Shown: positions 35,330 through 43,752 of the stretch, piece by piece
Layout: every line of letters starts with the position of its first letter
Numbering within the stretch: position 1 is the stretch's first letter
NCBI RefSeq assembly: GCF_002741985.1
Contig: NZ_APHW01000108.1
Span: forward strand, 248,001 to 312,000
Origin: Vibrio rotiferianus CAIM 577 = LMG 21460
GTDB taxonomy: Bacteria; Pseudomonadota; Gammaproteobacteria; Enterobacterales; Vibrionaceae
Direction: 5' to 3'
DNA length: 64,000 nt
The notes under the pieces: generated by a model
What the model saw: the letters and a program-made list of their open reading frames with translations, nothing else
Told to the model about the DNA's origin: nothing
Database searches by the model: none
Made by a program: the position numbers and the translations under genes

Positions 35330-35782
35330 TTACGAGAATACCCCGTGCTCTAGTCGTCCAATCAAATCTTTGACGATTTCAAAATCAACCGTGGTTGAAA
35401 CCATGTCTAATGGGCGCTTGCCACCCAAGCCATAAACATTTTCCCGCATCCAGCCTAGTGCGCGCTCTTCATCATCAAACAGTTCTGTTGCTAGCTTAAG
35501 TAGCATCGCTAAACGATAGATGGCATCACTCTCTTGCGTGTTGAAGCGCTCTTCGTTTTTGAGTCGACGTTTGATGGTGCTCACCGGGATCAATGTGACG
35601 TGTTGGAATTCGCTTTGAGAAAGCTTCACACGCTCGACGATATTACGGTATACCTTTGGCTCAAAGCCTTTATGAACCGCATCGGTACGACCGGTTTCGG
35701 CATCTTCAATGCCCAGCATAAACCAAAAGTTTGCCTTATGAGGCGGCTTCGGTTTAAAGCTTTTTAATGTTGCCGTTGCCAT
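35330..35782 (-). CDS. Xre/MbcA/ParS family antitoxin
   Basis: A 150-residue antitoxin. Its middle shows the helix-turn-helix of the Xre-type ParS family (VKLSQSEFQHVTLIPVSTIKRRL), and the C-terminus is the DUF2384/MbcA-type domain that wraps the RES toxin (LFDDEERALGWMRENVYGLGGKRPLDM). It would also repress its own promoter through the palindromes just upstream. It is the first gene of the pair. Confidence 0.87.
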   Translation of the reverse strand: MATATLKSFKPKPPHKANFWFMLGIEDAETGRTDAVHKGFEPKVYRNIVERVKLSQSEFQHVTLIPVSTIKRRLKNEERFNTQESDAIYRLAMLLKLATELFDDEERALGWMRENVYGLGGKRPLDMVSTTVDFEIVKDLIGRLEHGVFS

Positions 35783-35795
35783 ACTGAGCTCCTAT

Positions 35796-35826
35796 AGACC
35801 AAATGGTCTTAATATTATGGTCCATA
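35796..35826. promoter_or_regulatory. two palindromic operators of the RES-Xre promoter
   Basis: AGACCAAATGGTCT (35796-35809) and TATGGTCCATA (35816-35826) share a GGTC core and lie 14 bases and more before the antitoxin start. They are the likely sites of autorepression. Confidence 0.65.
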
Positions 35827-35895
35827 TGAGCTCGATTATCAATCGCACAAATTGCAGCCAGAGTAAAAGAGGCGCTAATCAGAGCAAGAGAAACG

Positions 35896-37437
35896 TTAAG
35901 GCTTGTCTACGCCCGCGTATTTCACCCCAGAAAGCAACGCCATATCGCGATTCCAAGTGGCGAGGTCGTGTTGATTAAACTTGCTAAGATCATCGTGCCC
36001 ACACGCCCTTGCCATTACTTGCATCAACTCAACCGAGGCTTCAAAGAAGTTCTTCAATTGAACCGAGGCTTTATCCACATTCAACCGCTGTCTTAAGTCG
36101 GCTTTTTGCGTTGCAATACCTGCAGGACAATTGTTGGTATTGCACATTCTCGCGGCTACACAACCTATCGACTGCATCGCACTGTTAGAAATCGCAACGC
36201 CATCTGCCCCAAGCGCCATCGCTTTTACAAAATCCATTGGAACACGTAGCCCACCCGTAACGATTAACGTGACACGGTCACTCACACCTTGTGCATCCAG
36301 ATAGCGCCTTGCTCTGGCGAGAGCTGGAATGGTTGGCACGCTGATGTGATCACGGAACATCGCAGGCGCTGCACCCGTGCCTCCTCCACGACCATCCAAA
36401 ATGATGTAATCCGCACTGGCATCGAGTGCGAACTGAATGTCTTCTTCGACATGATTTGCACTGAGCTTGAAGCCTATCGGGATACCACCTGTCACTTCAC
36501 GTACCCGATCAGCAAACTTTTTGAAATCTTCTGCAGTATGCAGATCTTTAAACGTTGGTGGTGAAATCGCAGATTGCCCTTCGGGAATGCCACGCACTTG
36601 CGATATTTTGCCAACATTTTTATTGGCTGGTAGATGACCACCAGTCCCAGTTTTTGCTCCCTGCCCACCTTTAAAGTGGAAGGCTTGAACATTGAGCAAC
36701 TTAGATTCGTCATAACCAAACTGCGCACTTGCCAATTCATAGAAATAGCGGGAGTTCGCTGCTTGCTCTTCTGGCAGCATGCCGCCTTCTCCAGAGCAAA
36801 TTCCGGTTCCGGCTAACTCCGCACCTTTCGCGAGTGAGATTTTAGCTTCTTCTGATAATGCGCCAAAGCTCATGTCAGAGACAAACAATGGAATTTTTAG
36901 TACCAGCGGCTTCTTCGCTTTTGGACCAATCACCAATTCGGTTTTGACTGGCACATCTTCCATCAGAGGTTTGGTTGCCATTTGTGCGACCATCATTTGC
37001 AGGTCATCCCAATGTGGCAATTGGTCTCTAGGCACACCCATCGCCGTCATCGGTCCATGGTGCCCTAACTTTGATAGCCCTTCTCTTGCCAGTTGGTGAA
37101 TAAACTCAACCGTGGGTTCTTCTTGCGTCGCCACTGCAATCGGGATCTCGTTATTTCCTGCTTGGATACCCGGACCTTCTTGTCCCACTTGCTCAGAGGT
37201 AAACTGCTTATGTGTCCCATCGCAGAAAGGCGCATTTGCGGTGTGTTTACACTGACACAGATACGCATCTTCATCTTTCTCAGCGATAAAGCTCATGGGT
37301 TTAAAATCGGTTCCGGCGTGGGAGCCATCACAATAAGGTTGGTTCTTAGATCGCCCGCATCGACAAAAGTAATATTCTTGCCCTTGCACAAGCTCAACTT
37401 TGATGGGTTTGTTATCCGCTATTACTGGTTTGCTCAT
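35896..37437 (-). CDS. fusion of CDGSH iron-sulfur domains to glutamate synthase-like FMN domain
   Basis: The 513-residue protein starts with two CDGSH-type 2Fe-2S motifs: CRCGRSKNQPYCDGSH and CQCKHTANAPFCDGTH (three Cys, one His each). The rest (from about residue 95) is the FMN-binding, glutamate synthase large-subunit-like barrel: SDMSFGALSEEAKISLAKGAE, GGQGAKTGTGGHLP, ADYIILDGRGGGTGAAP and CNTNNCPAGIATQ, the latter with cysteines of a 3Fe-4S site. It lacks the glutaminase domain, so it is a flavin oxidoreductase rather than a full GltB. AAGGGA precedes the ATG at 37437. The electron donor and substrate are unknown. Confidence 0.85.
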   Translation of the reverse strand: MSKPVIADNKPIKVELVQGQEYYFCRCGRSKNQPYCDGSHAGTDFKPMSFIAEKDEDAYLCQCKHTANAPFCDGTHKQFTSEQVGQEGPGIQAGNNEIPIAVATQEEPTVEFIHQLAREGLSKLGHHGPMTAMGVPRDQLPHWDDLQMMVAQMATKPLMEDVPVKTELVIGPKAKKPLVLKIPLFVSDMSFGALSEEAKISLAKGAELAGTGICSGEGGMLPEEQAANSRYFYELASAQFGYDESKLLNVQAFHFKGGQGAKTGTGGHLPANKNVGKISQVRGIPEGQSAISPPTFKDLHTAEDFKKFADRVREVTGGIPIGFKLSANHVEEDIQFALDASADYIILDGRGGGTGAAPAMFRDHISVPTIPALARARRYLDAQGVSDRVTLIVTGGLRVPMDFVKAMALGADGVAISNSAMQSIGCVAARMCNTNNCPAGIATQKADLRQRLNVDKASVQLKNFFEASVELMQVMARACGHDDLSKFNQHDLATWNRDMALLSGVKYAGVDKP

Positions 37438-37566
37438 TTTGCTTCCCTTTTTCAATGCCATACTCTGTGGCTGGCTTTCAGTAAGCGTAGAACAGCTCAA
37501 GTAATGCGTCAGGAGAATAAAGATTTACCTATACTTTATGTGGGTATCAACACTCTGGAGGCTAAC

Positions 37567-38046
37567 ATGACCATGTCAACCCGGCTCGACCACTATTTGA
37601 CTGAGCATCATATTCACTTTCAAACTGTGAATCACAGTCATAGTAATAGTTCGCTGCAAAGCGGTGTTGCAGCGGGTATCCCTCTCAATAACTTGGCAAA
37701 AGGCGTGATTTTAGAAGATCACCAAGGTCATCATATGATGGCTGTCTTGCCTGCGAATAATAAAATCAGCTTGTCTCGATTGAATGACGAGCTCAATGCC
37801 TCTTTCCACTTAATCAAAGAGCGCGAAGTCTACCGTCTATTTACCGATTGCGATAACGGTGCAATACCACCCGTCGGAGGCGCTTATCACATGGCAACTA
37901 TTTGCGACGAAATGCTTGCCAACTTAGACCATGTGTATTTGGAAGCAGGCGATCACGAAACCTTGATTAAGTTAGATAAAGAAGCGTTCCGTGAACTGAT
38001 GGGAGAAAGTCGTTTTCTACGCTTTAGTAGTGAAGTATTCCACTAG
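37567..38046 (+). CDS. YbaK/EbsC family aminoacyl-tRNA deacylase-like protein
   Basis: A 159-residue single-domain protein of the YbaK/ProX/EbsC fold. GVAAGIPLNNLAKGVILED carries the conserved Lys near the active site, and GAIPPVGGAYHM is the GxxxP loop. Relatives hydrolyse mischarged tRNA such as Cys-tRNAPro. The ATG at 37567 (with GGAGG upstream at 37557-37561) is preferred over a long upstream frame, which overlaps the reverse gene. Confidence 0.83.
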   Translation: MTMSTRLDHYLTEHHIHFQTVNHSHSNSSLQSGVAAGIPLNNLAKGVILEDHQGHHMMAVLPANNKISLSRLNDELNASFHLIKEREVYRLFTDCDNGAIPPVGGAYHMATICDEMLANLDHVYLEAGDHETLIKLDKEAFRELMGESRFLRFSSEVFH

Positions 38047-38133
38047 CATCAGGCTACGATAAACCTGATATATAGACAATGTTGGCTCTTGTTGTGACGA
38101 TTACATTTTGAATTGCTCATACAGCAAGAGCCT

Positions 38134-39111
38134 TTATTCACCCTTACTCTCAGCATCTTTAACCTCCTCAACTACACCCGCCCTGTCAATTCGATAATGT
38201 GCGAGATCATGAGCAAGAAAGAGGCGACCAGAGTAAGCTGTTTGAGCTTCTTTCCGAATCTGCTCGATCGATACCTCCGCTTCAGAGCTGAACTGATAGC
38301 GAGGACTAAAGTGAGTGAGAATTAAGTTCGGGACTTGTTTTGCCTGCGCGTAATTGGCGACTTGTGATGAATAAGCGTGCCCGACTTCTCCCGCTCGCTC
38401 TTTCATCGCTTCTGAGTACGTTGATTCATGTACCAACAGATGCGCGCCCTCAATCAGACCATCAAGCTTTTCCGGTCTATCGTTATCACCACAAATGATC
38501 GCTTTTCTCGGTGCATGAGCAAACTTAGTAAATGCTTTGCTCATTAAGGTTTGACCTTGGTACTCCACATCATTGCCCCGCACAAGCTCTCCCCAGATAG
38601 GTCCCCTCGGAATGTTCGATTGCTCAAGCTTATCAATGTCTGGATACATGCGAATGGTTGACTCTTCAAAACAGAAAACAAAGCTAGGAACGCGATGTGA
38701 AAGTGCAGTTGCGGTAATCGTAAACTGACCAATTTCAATCGAATCAAACTGCTCTACTTCAATAAAGTGAAGTTCAAATGGCAGGTAGAGTTTGGTGAAC
38801 GCTTGAGTCGCTTCAAACCACTGTTTAATCCCCTCTGGCGCAATGATCGTCAGAGGATCTTTACGGTTATTCATACCTGCACTCGCGAGCAACCCCGGTA
38901 AACCATAACAGTGGTCACCGTGAATATGGGTAATACAGATGGCTTGCAAATAATTAAGTGATAACGGAGTGTGTAGCAATTGGTGCTGAGTCGCCTCTCC
39001 GCAGTCAACTAGAAACCACCCTTTCCCCTTGCTCTCCAGCAAAGCAGTCGCAGAAACATTACGGGATTTTGTTGGAACTCCAGAAGACGTCCCTAAGAAA
39101 TACAGCTCCAT
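38134..39111 (-). CDS. rnz: ribonuclease Z / RNase BN
   Basis: A 325-residue metallo-beta-lactamase-fold nuclease. THIHGDHCYGLPG is the zinc motif (HxHxDH), LSHRVPSFVFCFEE and LILTHFSPRY hold further ligands, and KAIICGDNDRP is a conserved strand. It trims the 3' ends of tRNA precursors or degrades RNA. It is a single gene on the minus strand. Confidence 0.9.
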   Translation of the reverse strand: MELYFLGTSSGVPTKSRNVSATALLESKGKGWFLVDCGEATQHQLLHTPLSLNYLQAICITHIHGDHCYGLPGLLASAGMNNRKDPLTIIAPEGIKQWFEATQAFTKLYLPFELHFIEVEQFDSIEIGQFTITATALSHRVPSFVFCFEESTIRMYPDIDKLEQSNIPRGPIWGELVRGNDVEYQGQTLMSKAFTKFAHAPRKAIICGDNDRPEKLDGLIEGAHLLVHESTYSEAMKERAGEVGHAYSSQVANYAQAKQVPNLILTHFSPRYQFSSEAEVSIEQIRKEAQTAYSGRLFLAHDLAHYRIDRAGVVEEVKDAESKGE

Positions 39112-39577
39112 ATGCTCCTCGACACTTACGTAAAAGCTCTAATCACTCATAAAGTTTAGCATGCGATTCAGTGATAAATTGCGCCATTTTCGCCAACTTT
39201 CGCTTTGAGCCTTAAAATTCAATTAAACACACGTTTAAAACAATCGTACTAAATTCACTTTATTACCATCTACCATTCGCTAACAATTAAACATCGCTTT
39301 TTAAGCGAACATCAAACAGTAAAGAGGAGCTTCATCAAATGGAAGCCTTAGAAAAATATCGCCTAAGTATAACATTTACAGATAGTTAGGACGGCAATTA
39401 CAAACTGATAGTTATATGAGATGGAAATAACAAATTCTGAAATTCAATGTTACAAGTATGTTAATTGTTTTTATGCTTGAGCCGAGTGTGTAGTGAACAA
39501 CCGATTCACCCCGATATGGATTTATCAGCACTTTTATTTAAAACGCATCCTAAAAACACATGGAGTTTCAGAGTGAT
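39112..39577. other. 466-base leader region upstream of fadL
   Basis: No full-size gene is present. It contains a small hairpin TCGCTT/AAGCGA (39294-39308) and a 16-codon open frame at 39339-39389 with a strong ribosome binding site. The rest is AT-rich, as expected for a promoter region. Confidence 0.5.
39339..39389 (+). CDS. possible 16-residue leader peptide
   Basis: AAGAGGAG stands nine to ten bases before an ATG that opens a 16-codon frame (MEALEKYRLSITFTDS) ending in TAG. The ribosome binding site is better than that of most genes here. It may be a leader peptide controlling fadL, or an accident. There is no family evidence. Confidence 0.35.
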   Translation: MEALEKYRLSITFTDS

Positions 39578-40864
39578 ATGAAGACAAGGAATGCAAAACT
39601 CGCGCTTGCAATAGGCATAGCGCTTAGCTCCCCTAACTTATACGCTGCCGGGTTTCAATTATCTGAACATTCTGCTGCAGGTCTAGGGCGTGCCAATGCA
39701 GGTGAAGCCGCCATTGCTGATGGCGCATCAGTGGTCGCACATAACCCGGCTGCCATTACGATGTTCGATTCGTATGAGCTGTCCGTTGGTGCCGCTTACA
39801 TCATGCCTGAGGTTCGCGTAACGGGTAACGGCCCTTCAGATTCCTTCAATAATCAGCTAACCAACAATGACGTCGTTGACAATGTGGTTGTGCCGTCATT
39901 TTATATCGCTGCCCCAATCAATGACTCTTGGTCCTGGGGGCTTGGTATCTTCACTGACTTTGGGTTGGCAACCGAATACCCTGATGACTATTTAGCCGGA
40001 CCGATTGGTGGGGAAACCAGTTTAGAAACCATTAATTTTAATCCTACCATCGCCTACCGAATCAATGACGAGTTCAGTGTTGGTGCTGGCGCTAGCATTG
40101 TTTATGGTAAAGCCAAGCTCACGCGCACACTGGGTATTCTTGCCGATGCGATTAATGCTGATACGGGCGCAAATTTTGCTCGTACCGACGTGGCGAAATC
40201 ACTCGATGGTGATGGTTGGGGTTACGGCTTTAACCTCGGCGCGCTTTGGGAGATCAACGAGAAGCATCGCTTCGGATTAAGCTATCGCTCTAAAGTGGAT
40301 GTAGATTTTGAAGGCGATTATTACTCAGATGTTCCGAGCGAAATTTCGATGCCGGGTCAAACTGTCACGGGAGACTTAACCCTCAATCTGCCGAGCATCA
40401 CTGAATTCTCTGGTTTCCATCAGATTATCGAACCCCTGGCTATCCACTACAGCGTGATGATGACGGGTTAGGATGTGTTTGAGGAAATCCGCGCTACCGT
40501 AGATGGGCAAGAAGTTCTACAAAAGGATGAGAACTTCGAGAACGCCTTCAAATACGCATTTGGTGCGACTTACCAACTCAACACATCCTTCACTCTGCGC
40601 GCCGGTATTGCTTACGACGAAACGCCTAACGTGAACGACAAGAGCATCAGTTTGCCAGATTCAGACCGAATCAATTACAGTTTTGGGGCCACCTACGCCT
40701 TCAATCAAAACAGCCGAATCGACTTTGGCTTCACCTTTATTGATGCCGAAGAAGTCACGTTCACTGAGCCGCTTGAGCCGCACGCTCTACCGGGCGTGGA
40801 TATCGCCTATCGCTCCGAAGGTGATGCGTACATATACGGAATCCAATACAACCACTCTTTCTAA
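39578..40864 (+). pseudogene. fadL: FadL/OmpP1/TodX-type outer-membrane transporter with internal amber codon
   Basis: FadL-family barrels take up long-chain fatty acids and other hydrophobic molecules. The precursor (428 codons including the stop position) has a signal peptide cleaved before AGFQLSEHSA, the conserved FadL plug start, then ASVVAHNPAAITMF. At 40469-40471 a TAG interrupts the frame in MMTG-stop-DVFEEIR, where relatives commonly have Trp (TGG). The frame then continues with normal barrel sequence to the terminal YNHSF. So a single G-to-A change or error splits it into 298 and 129 residues. The next gene starts 45 bases later, so they probably form one operon. Confidence 0.82.
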
Positions 40865-40909
40865 TTATTCCTGACTGAGTCAATAACACTAATTACAGGG
40901 AAGCAAATC

Positions 40910-43627
40910 ATGCACGGAATAAACAAAACGGTTGTCGCTGCACTCATCAGTTCCAGTCTTTTGATGGGTTGTAACAGTGACGATTATGACGAACCGCAAA
41001 CCTCTAGCGGTTATGAATTATCTGAATACGGTACACCAGAATTATGTGGCAATGGTCAGGAATGGGCGAGCGCGGAACAAGTCACCGCGATTGAAAACCT
41101 AGTCGAACTTGCCGAAGACAACAGCGTGGTAACACTCCCCGCCGGTTGTTTCAAAATGAACAATCAATTGACGGTCGATTCGAAGAATAACCTCGTGTTA
41201 CGTGGTACAGGTATCGACCAAACCTACCTCGACTTCAGTGGCGTGGATGGCAAAGATGGTATTGCCATCAGTGGTGGTTCGAACATCACCGTCTCCGATC
41301 TCCAAATTTCGGAAGCCTCTAAGAACGGTCTTAAAGCTGACGGGGTTGAAGGCATCATTATTCGTGATGTCGCGGCGGTTTGGCTCGAAGTACCTCGTGC
41401 ACGTGACGAAGATGGCAACCTACGCGGTACTTACGGCATCTATCCAGTAAAATCTCAAAACGTCTTGATTGAAGATACATGGAGTTACGGCAGTGCCGAC
41501 GCGGGTATCTATGTGGGTCAAACCATCGGAGCGGTTATCCGTGACAACGTAGCGGAAAAGAACATCGCGGGTATCGAGATAGAAAACAGTTCGAACGTGG
41601 ATGTCTACAACAACTTAGCGCTCGGAAACACGGGCGGTGTGCTGCTGTTTGACCTACCGGGCGCGACCACTATTAGTCGCTTAATTGATGATGTACGTAT
41701 CTTTGATAACGTCATTCGTGACAACAACTTAGAGAACTATGTTGATACCACGTGTCAAAATGGGCTTGGCGGCTGTGGCGTGGTGGGCATCGTCCCTCCT
41801 GGTACTGGCGTCGTCATTTTGTCCGGTCGTAATAGTGAGTTCTTCAACAACACGATTACTAACCACGACTCGATGGCACTTGCGATGACGAGTTACTTGT
41901 TGGTGAATGGCGATCCCAACGCTTACAGCCCACTCAATGGGACATCTGAAGGCAATGCCGTTATGCAGGGCTGGAACCCTGTTCCGACCAACATGTATTT
42001 CCACGACAACACCATTACCAACACAGGTGCCAATCCAAATGGTTCCCTGATTGAAGATATGATTTTGGCATATACGTTAAATCATCAAGCCTTCCCTGCT
42101 CTGTTTTACGATGGCGCAGGTGAGTCACTGATTCGTTCACAAATGTTTGCACCATTGCGTGATGCGCTCAACGGTATGACAGGAACAACCAACTGGAATT
42201 ACCTTACCGAGTTTACCGATGCAGACAGCAACTGCTTAGTCAATAATGGCGCAAGTGTTGGTGTGTTGGTTGATAACATGGACCCAACAGCGATTGGTCG
42301 TTATGCGGAAAACCCAGCCAATGCAGATTTCTTATACGAGAACGAGCAAACCACGCTACTTACTACAGGTTGTGATTCTAAGACGCCATTAGACATCAAT
42401 ACCGTCACAATTAATGGTGTTGTGTATGGCTACAATCAAACCGAAGACGGAGCGACGGATCCTGATAACCCAGATACACCAAACGGTATCGTTGGCAACG
42501 CAAGCTGTACCCTAGACGACGTGACGGGTATCAACTGGGATGCGATTACTCGTGAAAGCGCGACATACGGTGAAAACTGTGTGAGCTTGTCGCAATACAA
42601 TCTGTTTGAAGATGCCAAAGATCCAACACAAAACCTCAACTTAGCGGCATCTGCGAAAGGTACTTTGTATGAGATGAACGTTGAACTCTTTACTGACTAC
42701 GCACGCAAATACCGTTTTGTTGTGATGCCGAACGAAGCCTCTGCAAGCTATCGTGAACAAGAGGTGTTCGACTTCCCAGTAGGTACCGTGTTAATCAAAA
42801 CCTTTGCGCTACCTTCAAGCACAGCAAATGCCCGTCGCGAAAATGAAGAGCTCATTGAAACTCGCCTATTGATTCGTCGTGACAGCGGTTGGATTGCCCT
42901 GCCTTACGTCTGGAACGAAGACAAAACCGATGCTTACCTGACTGCGGTATCGGTACCCTTTGAGCGCAGCGTAGAACATAATGGCGAAACGCTTAATTTC
43001 ACTTATGAAGTACCAAGCCGAAATGAGTGTACCTTGTGTCACAAAGTAGAATCTGATGTCTCCGATCCTACTGGTAACACACAGCCAAAAGGTTTCTCTC
43101 CTATTGGTCCTAAAGCACGTAACCTAAATAGTGTTCAGGATGTCTCTGATGGCTCGCCAGTCAACCAACTTGTACATTGGGAAACGCTGGGGCTATTTAC
43201 AGAAGCTTTACCAGATACGCCAGAGAACTTACCTAAGACCCCTGTCTTTGATACCGAAGCGGGAGCAAGTAATCTAACGGATACTGAGCTACTGGATTAT
43301 GCCAAAGCATATCTGGATGTGAACTGTGCGCACTGTCACCGCACCGAAGGCAAAGCGGCGAGCAACCCGTTCAAGTTTGAATACTGGCGTGAAGGGATCA
43401 GTGAAATGGGCATCTGTGCTCGTGGAATCACCTTCCACAAAGGTCCATCTCCGTATGTGATTGTACCGGGTGATCCAGAAAACTCTGTGCTGCACTACCG
43501 CATCAATGTCGACAACGGTAATATGATGCCAGAACTAGGCAGACACGTTGTTCACGATGAAGGTGTTCAGTTAATTGCCGATTGGATTAACTCGATCGAT
43601 ACCACAGGCTGGAGCTGCGTAGAGTAA
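40910..43627 (+). CDS. lipoprotein fusing a parallel beta-helix to an SO_2930-type diheme cytochrome
   Basis: The 905-residue protein has a lipobox (LLMGC, Cys21). Residues about 60-480 are a right-handed parallel beta-helix (NITVSDLQISEASKNGLKADG, NVDVYNNLALGNTGGVLLF), and about 530-905 match the SO_2930-like diheme region, with CTLCH at residues 707-711 and CAHCH at 806-810. In other bacteria these two parts are known to be encoded by neighbouring genes; here they are one polypeptide. The function is unknown: the helix may bind a polymer or hydrophobic surface and the hemes pass on electrons. It stands directly behind fadL. A good GGGAAG precedes the ATG. Confidence 0.85.
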   Translation: MHGINKTVVAALISSSLLMGCNSDDYDEPQTSSGYELSEYGTPELCGNGQEWASAEQVTAIENLVELAEDNSVVTLPAGCFKMNNQLTVDSKNNLVLRGTGIDQTYLDFSGVDGKDGIAISGGSNITVSDLQISEASKNGLKADGVEGIIIRDVAAVWLEVPRARDEDGNLRGTYGIYPVKSQNVLIEDTWSYGSADAGIYVGQTIGAVIRDNVAEKNIAGIEIENSSNVDVYNNLALGNTGGVLLFDLPGATTISRLIDDVRIFDNVIRDNNLENYVDTTCQNGLGGCGVVGIVPPGTGVVILSGRNSEFFNNTITNHDSMALAMTSYLLVNGDPNAYSPLNGTSEGNAVMQGWNPVPTNMYFHDNTITNTGANPNGSLIEDMILAYTLNHQAFPALFYDGAGESLIRSQMFAPLRDALNGMTGTTNWNYLTEFTDADSNCLVNNGASVGVLVDNMDPTAIGRYAENPANADFLYENEQTTLLTTGCDSKTPLDINTVTINGVVYGYNQTEDGATDPDNPDTPNGIVGNASCTLDDVTGINWDAITRESATYGENCVSLSQYNLFEDAKDPTQNLNLAASAKGTLYEMNVELFTDYARKYRFVVMPNEASASYREQEVFDFPVGTVLIKTFALPSSTANARRENEELIETRLLIRRDSGWIALPYVWNEDKTDAYLTAVSVPFERSVEHNGETLNFTYEVPSRNECTLCHKVESDVSDPTGNTQPKGFSPIGPKARNLNSVQDVSDGSPVNQLVHWETLGLFTEALPDTPENLPKTPVFDTEAGASNLTDTELLDYAKAYLDVNCAHCHRTEGKAASNPFKFEYWREGISEMGICARGITFHKGPSPYVIVPGDPENSVLHYRINVDNGNMMPELGRHVVHDEGVQLIADWINSIDTTGWSCVE

Positions 43628-43696
43628 TACCATCAATGGCTACCGAATGTTTAGGTAGCCATTAACTTACTTCAACACCCCGAGTTAACAACAAAC

Positions 43697-43721
43697 AAAA
43701 ACCGCCTCACTGGGCGGTTTT
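43697..43721. terminator. bidirectional terminator after the beta-helix cytochrome gene
   Basis: Arms AAAACCGCC and GGCGGTTTT with a six-base loop lie between two convergent genes. Confidence 0.82.
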
Positions 43722-43752
43722 CTTATTCGTAGATGGTCCAATATCAGTAGCG

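Noticed and set aside
37093-37566. Long upstream extension of the YbaK reading frame
   Set aside because: It overlaps the reverse CDGSH-glutamate synthase gene for about 340 bases and has no family similarity; the ATG at 37567 with GGAGG upstream is the real start.
40469-40471. Idea that the TAG in fadL encodes a special amino acid or programmed read-through
   Set aside because: No pyrrolysine system is expected in Vibrio and no read-through context is seen; a point change or sequencing error is simpler.
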